Shown here piece by piece: positions 60,044-64,000 of a DNA stretch of 64,000 bases; within the stretch, counting starts at the first letter, position 1; each line of letters opens with the position of its first letter. Location of the stretch: positions 1,116,001 through 1,180,000 of the forward strand of contig CP103025.1 of assembly GCA_024752435.1 (NCBI GenBank), written 5' to 3'. The notes under the pieces are model-generated. The model did no database searches, was not told the DNA's origin, and saw nothing but the letters and a program-made list of their open reading frames with translations. Source of the stretch: Allantophomopsis cytisporea (Eukaryota > Ascomycota > Leotiomycetes > Phacidiales > Phacidiaceae). The position numbers and the translations under genes were made by a program.

Positions 60044-60804
60044 ATGGCGCACCACTGTCATGACGAGCATTCCCACTCGCACTCCCATGGTGATGGCGCC
60101 GAGCACGACCATTCAGATGACATTACACCTGCACTACAGCACTCGCTCTACCAACACATCGATTTTGACGCTATTACGACTTTAAATGAGGCAACGCCCA
60201 ATGCTGGGCAGAGTATTGTGAAGAAGACATGGGCTGAAAGATTGGACAACCATCCAGAGCTGGAGAGCGATGCTGACGAGCAAATAATCATGCGCGTACC
60301 GTGAGTTTCCTCTCCACCCAAGCACCTCATTCAAAAGCCCCCCAAGCCATTCAAATGAAGTAGAAACCAGCGCGATGCTAACGTCCACGGCACAGATTCA
60401 CAGGCCAGGTAAAGCTCCACTCCATCCTTCTGCGCACATCCAACTCGCCTTCCGCGCCCAAAACCCTCAAGCTCTTCATCAACCGCGACGACGTCGATTT
60501 CTCCGCCGCCGCCGACCTGCCTCCCACACAGACGCTCGAGCTGTCCATGACGTCCGACGTGCAGGATATCCCCGTCAAGCGCGCGCTCTTTGGCAAGGTG
60601 CAGAGCCTGACGCTATTCTTTGAGGATAACTTCGGGGACGGCGATGAGGATGTCAGTCGGGTGAGTTATGTGGGGTTCAAGGGCGAGTGGATGCAGTTGG
60701 GGAGGGCGCCTGAGAATATCATCTATGAGAGTGCGGCGAATCCGAGCGATCATGCTGTTAAGGGTGTTGCTGCCAATCAGATGGGTAGTGGATTGGGGAG
60801 GTAG
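60044..60804 (+). CDS. PITH-domain protein (PITHD1-like)
   Basis: Two exons, 60044-60300 and 60396-60804, are joined across a 95-bp intron with a CTAAC branch site, giving 221 aa. After a His-rich N-terminus (HHCHDEHSHSHSHG), residues about 28-200 form a PITH domain. Typical pieces are QHIDFDAITTLNE, the FTGQVKLHSILL strand, LKLFINRDDVDF and FGKVQSLTLFFEDN. PITH modules occur at the C-terminus of thioredoxin-like TXNL1, which docks on the proteasome, and in stand-alone PITHD1. No thioredoxin CxxC is present here, so this is the stand-alone type. The His run could bind metal. Cellular role unknown. Confidence 0.9.
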
Positions 60805-61912
60805 ATGGGCATGATTTATGATGGGGACGTTTGGAACTTTTATGTGTGGGTTGTATTCATAGGCATGGTTTGGAGTCAAAAGTGTTTGTGGTGAGTAGGT
60901 TTTACATGATGATATAGACCATCTAAAATATTGATTAAAAACTAGAGAAGGAAATGAAACTTATTTATGCAGGCTGTCTCACCAAGACGGGCCTGCTTGT
61001 TGCACTACTGAGACAGAGCTTACATTTCGAGCCTATCTGTATATATAGCTCTTTCACCAATGGTCACCATTCTATTTCTAGTATATCAAAAATCCACATC
61101 AGTCTTCCACCACCGAGGAAATACAAAGCCCATTTTCCACAATCTTACTGGGGGCTTCGTTCGATATATCTGGGATTTAAGAGCGACAAGTATATTTGAA
61201 AGATTCGTTGGGATTTAGATTAGATTCTTGGTATTGTGAGGGGTTTACGCTGCTTTCAAGTATGTGACTGTGTCTGCTTGCGAATGTTCATAGGCACAGG
61301 CCGTCTGTTGGCACTTTGTATCCCACTGATTATCACTGTTATAATGTTCCAGTCATTATGAAACAATGTTGCTAACGAACACTCCCACAGTCTGTATTCA
61401 CCTACACACAACCTCCGGAGTTTGCATAGCAAGCAACAGCAAGAGTATGTAGCTGGTTTTCGCGTCATATGAATTCATACTTGGAAAGCAGTTACTTGCT
61501 AGTAGATGGCAATATACTCTTGGTCCAATCACTTTTTACGCTAAGCTGTATTGCTTGGTCTCTATGTATCAAACTCATTTTATATCAATCGCTTCATACC
61601 TTAGCATGACCTCGTATAATAAAAACAGGTCTTAACCTGTTGCAAAAAGGATGAAATATCTCATAGTAATGCTAAAGCAATCACTAATCATATACATCCA
61701 AAGAGCCAAGCATCTCACTTTGTCTATCAATCAGTCCTAGATTACTTAAACAAGAAGTGTACTATTGTAAGGTGAAGTTCGATTAAGGACAAAAACTACT
61801 GCACTTATCAACTGATTACTAATCACAGCACCATGCGTAGATCAAAGATCATTGATGGAAGGGATCACCGCTTTTGATATTAGGCATGTACTTTCAAATG
61901 CTCGGTAGAAGT
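60805..61912. other. Convergent 3' region, no gene seen
   Basis: About 1.1 kb of AT-rich sequence between the PITH gene (+) and the CCDC25-like gene (-). No feature is recognised. Confidence 0.5.
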
Positions 61913-62946
61913 CTACATGAAGTCATCAAGAAAGTCCTCACTCCTGTTCTGATTACTGCTTGCCTCAAGCGCCTCCTCAGTGAAGATATCGTCATACGCA
62001 TGGTCCTTCTGGTATTTCTTCTGCTTACGCTCAAGGGCAATACGTGCCTCCTCCTTTCTCTGCAACGAGTGTCAGCTTGATAGTATTCTGTATGATCAAG
62101 GATCCAGGATGAGGCTATTGGGACTTCTGAAAATACGTACTCTCTCGTCGCGCGCCGCTTGATCTTTCTTGCGCAGCGCCTTCAGTCGTTCCTCCTTCTC
62201 CATCTGCAGATCCGGGAACTTCTCAACCTTCGTCTTGTTGAGCCGGTTGACGATGGGGTTCTCGCGCTGCGGGACGAGTATCTTCTTTACCTGCAAGGGT
62301 GTAAGTATTTGTGCATGTTGTGGCTTTGCTGGAAATCGCCTGAGCCGCATGTGCTAAAGCAATATGTTTTGCGTGACAGATTTAGAACTCACCATCTTAG
62401 AGTTCTTGAAGCTGACTTGACCGACTGCCATGCTTCCATCCTTTTTCAAGTTCGACCATGGCGTGTAAATGATTGTGATGTTGTCCTTTTTATTCCCTGA
62501 AGATATGAGTCACGTGCTCACGTCGAGGTTGATTGCTTCTCACCTTCAATGGAATTGGCCTTCGTCAGTTGAGCGCAGTCAACGAGGAGATCTTCCGGTA
62601 TGGTTTCCCAGACATCGCCCTCGTTCATTCGGAGGTAGATATGGGCGCTGGAAAGCTTGTCCACGTGAAACTGAAAATCTTTGTAAGAATATTTCACCGG
62701 CAGGAATTGTCGAGATCATACCCTATATGCTGTAAGCTAAATGCAAAACAAACATATGAAGGGCGGTGACTTACCAAACATCCTCCTCGAGTCCATACTT
62801 AATGAGCTCTTCGTCTAGACGGCTTTGTCAATTTTGAAGTCAAAATTTAGGGGCTTCAGGTGCAAACACTTACTCTCAACCTTGTCTTTCCCGACATAAA
62901 TGAATGCCGAGGGCGACACGGTGTTTGAAGTAAAATAGTACACCAT
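61913..62946 (-). CDS. CCDC25/Jlp2-like NFACT-R (DUF814) protein
   Basis: Exons 62946-62874, 62814-62775, 62722 (one base), 62670-62544, 62496-62393, 62290-62141 and 62059-61913 give 642 nt and 213 aa. The NFACT-R core is very clear: MVYYFTSNTVSPSAFIYVGK, the WFHVDKLSSAHIYLR motif, DCAQLTKANSI and IIYTPWSNLKK. A charged coiled coil (FPDLQMEKEERLKAL...) and a C-terminal DFLDDFM tail follow. Family members include human CCDC25 and yeast Jlp2; NFACT-R modules are linked to RNA binding and ribosome quality control. To read the invariant Trp-Phe-His, a single G at 62722 must be retained between introns of 52 and 51 bp (see findings). The gene is divergent from uL3m, with 167 bp between the start codons. 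Confidence 0.88.
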
Positions 62947-63113
62947 TTTCAGCGCCGAGACAAAACCGCCATATGCAGTGTGCGCATTATAATTGTCGAC
63001 AGTCTGATATTCGCAGCCATATTGGTCGCTAAAGTAGCCGTAGCGAAAGGTTCAAGAATATCGAGCATCAACACCATACAATCTACGCAAAGGTCACATC
63101 ATATCACACCACA
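62947..63113. promoter_or_regulatory. Compact bidirectional promoter of CCDC25-like gene and uL3m gene
   Basis: Only 167 bp separate the two divergent ATGs, so both promoters and leaders must share this segment. No specific factor site could be assigned. Confidence 0.5.
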
Positions 63114-64000
63114 ATGGCGCCGAAATTGCCTACGAGTTGGGCGCAACTGCCTCCGACCTTCCTCCTTCCAAATGCCCCTCTGCCATTGATCGCAAAGCGT
63201 GGTGTGAAGTATGGCTGGTCGACAGCACCAAAGCGCGGCAAGCCAGCGAGATTCAACCAAGCCACCGCAGGCCTTCCGGTCCTCAGCACATCACCCGCTG
63301 CTGCGCTCGCCAGAAAAGCCTTCACGTTGCCTCTCAGGACGGGTGCTTTGGCGATCAAGAAGGGAATGACGGCATTGTACGACGCTGAGACAGGAAAGCG
63401 AACGCCTTGTACGGTCCTCCAGTTCGACCGAGTCGAGGTTATATCGCACAGGACCAGAGAGCAGCACGGGTACTATGCTGTGCAGGTTGGTGCTGGATGG
63501 AAGCATCCAAGCAATGTCACTCGGCCTCTCCTTGGACACTACGCCGGTGCCGCCGTCAGTCCTAAGAGACATGTTGCTGAGTTCAGAGTCAAGGATGAAC
63601 GTGGACTGCTAGGCGTTGGAAAGGAAATTACGCCGAACTGGTTCATTGAGGGACAATTCGTTGATGCCAGATCGAACTGCAGAGGTATGGGATTTGCTGG
63701 TGGTATGAAAAGATGGGGTTTCAAGGGACAGCCCGCTTCCCACGGTAACTCTTTGACTCACAGAGCTATGGGTTCTGCTGGTGCGTCGCAAGGTAGTGGA
63801 AGCAGAGTCTTGCCCGGCAAGAAGATGGCGGGAAGAATGGGTGGTCAGCAAGTTACTATACAGAATGTGAAGGTACTCATGGTGGATGCTGAGAAGGGTA
63901 TTGTGGTTCTTAACGGGTGCGTTGCTGGTCCAGACGGCTGCATCGTCAAGATTCAGGATGCTATCAAGAAGCCTTGGCCAGAGATCCCGGCTGCTATCGT
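63114..64000 (+). CDS. mrpl3: Mitochondrial ribosomal protein uL3m (partial, runs off window)
   Basis: The frame is open from the ATG at 63114 to the window edge: 295 codons plus two bases, with no stop and no intron seen. It is the large-subunit protein uL3 of the mitochondrial ribosome (yeast Mrpl9). The L3 signature FAGGMKRWGFKGQPASHGNS then LTHRAMGS is intact, followed by LPGKKMAGRMGG and the C-terminal VLMVDAEKGIVVLNG strand. The N-terminus is basic and free of acidic residues for about the first 85 residues (LIAKRGVKYGWSTAPKRGKPARF), as expected for mitochondrial import. About 20-40 further residues are expected beyond the window. It shares a 167-bp spacer with the CCDC25-like gene. Confidence 0.93.
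   Translation, partial: MAPKLPTSWAQLPPTFLLPNAPLPLIAKRGVKYGWSTAPKRGKPARFNQATAGLPVLSTSPAAALARKAFTLPLRTGALAIKKGMTALYDAETGKRTPCTVLQFDRVEVISHRTREQHGYYAVQVGAGWKHPSNVTRPLLGHYAGAAVSPKRHVAEFRVKDERGLLGVGKEITPNWFIEGQFVDARSNCRGMGFAGGMKRWGFKGQPASHGNSLTHRAMGSAGASQGSGSRVLPGKKMAGRMGGQQVTIQNVKVLMVDAEKGIVVLNGCVAGPDGCIVKIQDAIKKPWPEIPAAI

Overview
The window is nuclear DNA from a filamentous ascomycete (Pezizomycotina). The evidence is short GT-AG introns of about 45-110 bp with CTAAC/CTTAC-like branch sites, compact multi-exon housekeeping genes, long CT-rich leaders, and gene content typical of moulds (SPX-ankyrin PHO81, DASH Dad2, Cue5, Ecl1-family factor). A leotiomycete is my best guess from protein flavour, but this is not proven. 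Exon joins below were read by hand from splice signals and protein-family continuity.

Layout. 1.7-2.2 kb: Ecl1-like zinc protein (+). 2.2-11.4 kb: no intact gene, but a decayed secreted double-psi beta-barrel (RlpA/expansin-like) gene lies at about 6.2-6.6 kb (-). 11.5-16.9 kb: CRM1/exportin-1 and VPS29, tandem on -. 18.1-19.4 kb: alanine-glyoxylate aminotransferase (+). 20.3-26.8 kb: a chromosome-segregation neighbourhood, with shugoshin (-) divergent from DASH subunit Dad2 (+), followed by an 811-aa coiled-coil protein with two TPX2-like FELPG repeats (+). 27.2-31.7 kb: a type-B carboxylesterase and an MFS anion symporter, both -. 31.7-35.8 kb: no gene seen. 35.8-38.1 kb: single-pass proline-rich membrane protein (+). 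38.1-46.0 kb: gene-poor stretch rich in microsatellites. 46.0-47.5 kb: Ser/Thr-rich single-pass sensor-like protein (+). 49.2-53.7 kb: DHX35-type DEAH helicase (-) divergent from a Cue5-like ubiquitin/Atg8 adaptor (+). 56.3-59.7 kb: PHO81 (+). 60.0-60.8 kb: PITH-domain protein (+). 61.9-62.9 kb: CCDC25/Jlp2-like NFACT-R protein (-), divergent from mitochondrial ribosomal protein uL3m (+), which runs off the right edge.

No tRNA, rRNA, intact transposon or CRISPR was recognised. The genes are mostly independent housekeeping functions: nuclear export, retromer, glyoxylate detoxification, mitosis, phosphate sensing, autophagy and mitoribosome. The notable points are in gene architecture. The CCDC25 gene appears to need a one-nucleotide exon between two roughly 51-bp introns. 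The PHO81 start codon is split AT|G by an intron. The AGX1 reading frame is preceded by a convincing mitochondrial presequence with no AUG. A CACGTG PHO box precedes PHO81. CRM1 carries Thr at the leptomycin-B cysteine position.
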